From the NCBI GenBank assembly GCA_021234155.1, contig JAJEKV010000002.1, forward strand, positions 34,454,128-34,518,127: a stretch of 64,000 bases of DNA. Reading direction: 5' to 3'. This document shows positions 63,254 to 64,000 of this stretch, piece by piece (position 1 is the stretch's first letter; every line of letters starts with the position of its first letter). The position numbers and the translations under genes are program-made. Below the pieces are notes generated by a model, which saw only the letters and a list, made by a program, of their open reading frames with translations, did not search any database and was not told the DNA's origin. The stretch is from Isoetes taiwanensis. Lineage: Eukaryota; Streptophyta; Lycopodiopsida; Isoetales; Isoetaceae.

Positions 63254-64000
63254 CTGAGGTAGGTTAAGAGGAGATTCTGGGGCGCCGGAAGGTGATTTGA
63301 TGGGCCATAGCCGGAAGCCTTCAACACGGGAAAAAGGACGCTATGTTTGTGACGGTCTGTGTGGAGCTGCCCGGTAACCTGCCCCCTGCCCAAATATTGT
63401 CTTGATGTGTCGTGGTTTCATTGGAAGATTGTTGTCTTTGCATCTCTATATTTAGACACATAGTGTGACATAAGATAATGATGTGCCACTTATTGTGCAA
63501 GAATGCTCTTGGCCTGATCTTGGAGTTGGTGGTGTTGAATGTTTTAGATCATATATAAAGCGTGTATTATTGCTAGAGAGTAGTATTTTTTGTAGGCCCT
63601 ACTATTGTGGCATAGTTCATGGAATATTATCTTTCCATAGATCTTGTGCGCCCTTCCCATATCAATTTGGGGTCAAATCAAAATCAACCCCTGTTGACCC
63701 ACTTTTAAAGGGGGTGCCTAAAGACCCTTGGTAAGCATCGTATACAAAGATTATGGTATGCATACAACACGACGTCATACCAATACAACACCGAATTGTA
63801 GACCTCTAGCATAATAGCAGCATCCCAATGTGACATGAGCTTGGGGAATCAAACCCCAATTTGAATCCAATGCTCACAGCTCACATGTTCATGCTATATT
63901 TCCTCACAGTTACAATAAGCCTATACATACGGACGATGGACCGTGCCACTAATCGCCACTCCAAGTTGCAATGGTCAATGGCATGCATCCGATGATCCCT
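63254..64000. other. Upstream flank of the KCTD gene; no other gene seen
   Basis: The first 100 bases before the KCTD start are GC-richer than the rest and may be its 5' untranslated region (GGGGCGCCGGAAGGTG on the plus strand). No TATA box could be assigned. The rest is AT-rich with one unremarkable plus-strand frame of 83 codons. Confidence 0.4.

Overview
The window looks like nuclear DNA from a land plant with a large, repeat-filled genome, most likely a fern. The pentatricopeptide-repeat (PPR) remnant at 55.5-59.0 kb has the long PLS-type wording I associate with fern and early land-plant families, the ABC transporter at 25-30 kb has plant-style short introns, and most of the rest is non-coding or decayed repeats. 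The fern assignment is inference; another spore-bearing plant or a gymnosperm is possible.

Only three loci can be named from protein similarity. (1) A minus-strand ABCC (MRP-type) ABC transporter occupies about 25.15-30.45 kb. Both nucleotide-binding domains are clean, with consensus splice sites and a natural stop codon, while the membrane domains carry many frame breaks. (2) A plus-strand PLS-type PPR locus at about 55.55-59.0 kb is broken by many frameshifts and stops, with one good open stretch near its 3' end. (3) A minus-strand, single-exon KCTD-type BTB protein at 62.55-63.25 kb is complete except for one single-base shift. Several of the breaks are one-base changes in short homopolymers, so some of the damage may be consensus error rather than true gene decay.

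Layout: 1-1.4 kb nothing recognised; 1.4-8.0 kb bounded by matching terminal inverted repeats (candidate DNA transposon); 8.0-14.0 kb anonymous, with a 101-bp duplication and two unrecognised minus-strand ORFs; 14.0-18.2 kb a tandem array of three and a half diverged units of 1.1-1.45 kb; a tRNA-derived SINE candidate at 19.8-20.0 kb; 20-24.7 kb anonymous; ABCC locus; 30.5-36.3 kb AT-rich and anonymous with small duplications; 36.3-45.9 kb a patchwork with GC-richer stretches and decayed ORFs; 45.95-50.75 kb an unusual block with strong A-over-T strand asymmetry; 50.75-55.5 kb anonymous; PPR locus; 59.0-62.5 kb anonymous; KCTD gene.

The named genes are unrelated in function and do not form a cluster. 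I found no rRNA, convincing tRNA, CRISPR array or clearly new multi-gene system. The most interesting structures are the inverted-repeat-bounded 6.6-kb segment, the 14-18 kb array, the strand-asymmetric 4.8-kb block and the domain-biased damage in the ABC transporter.
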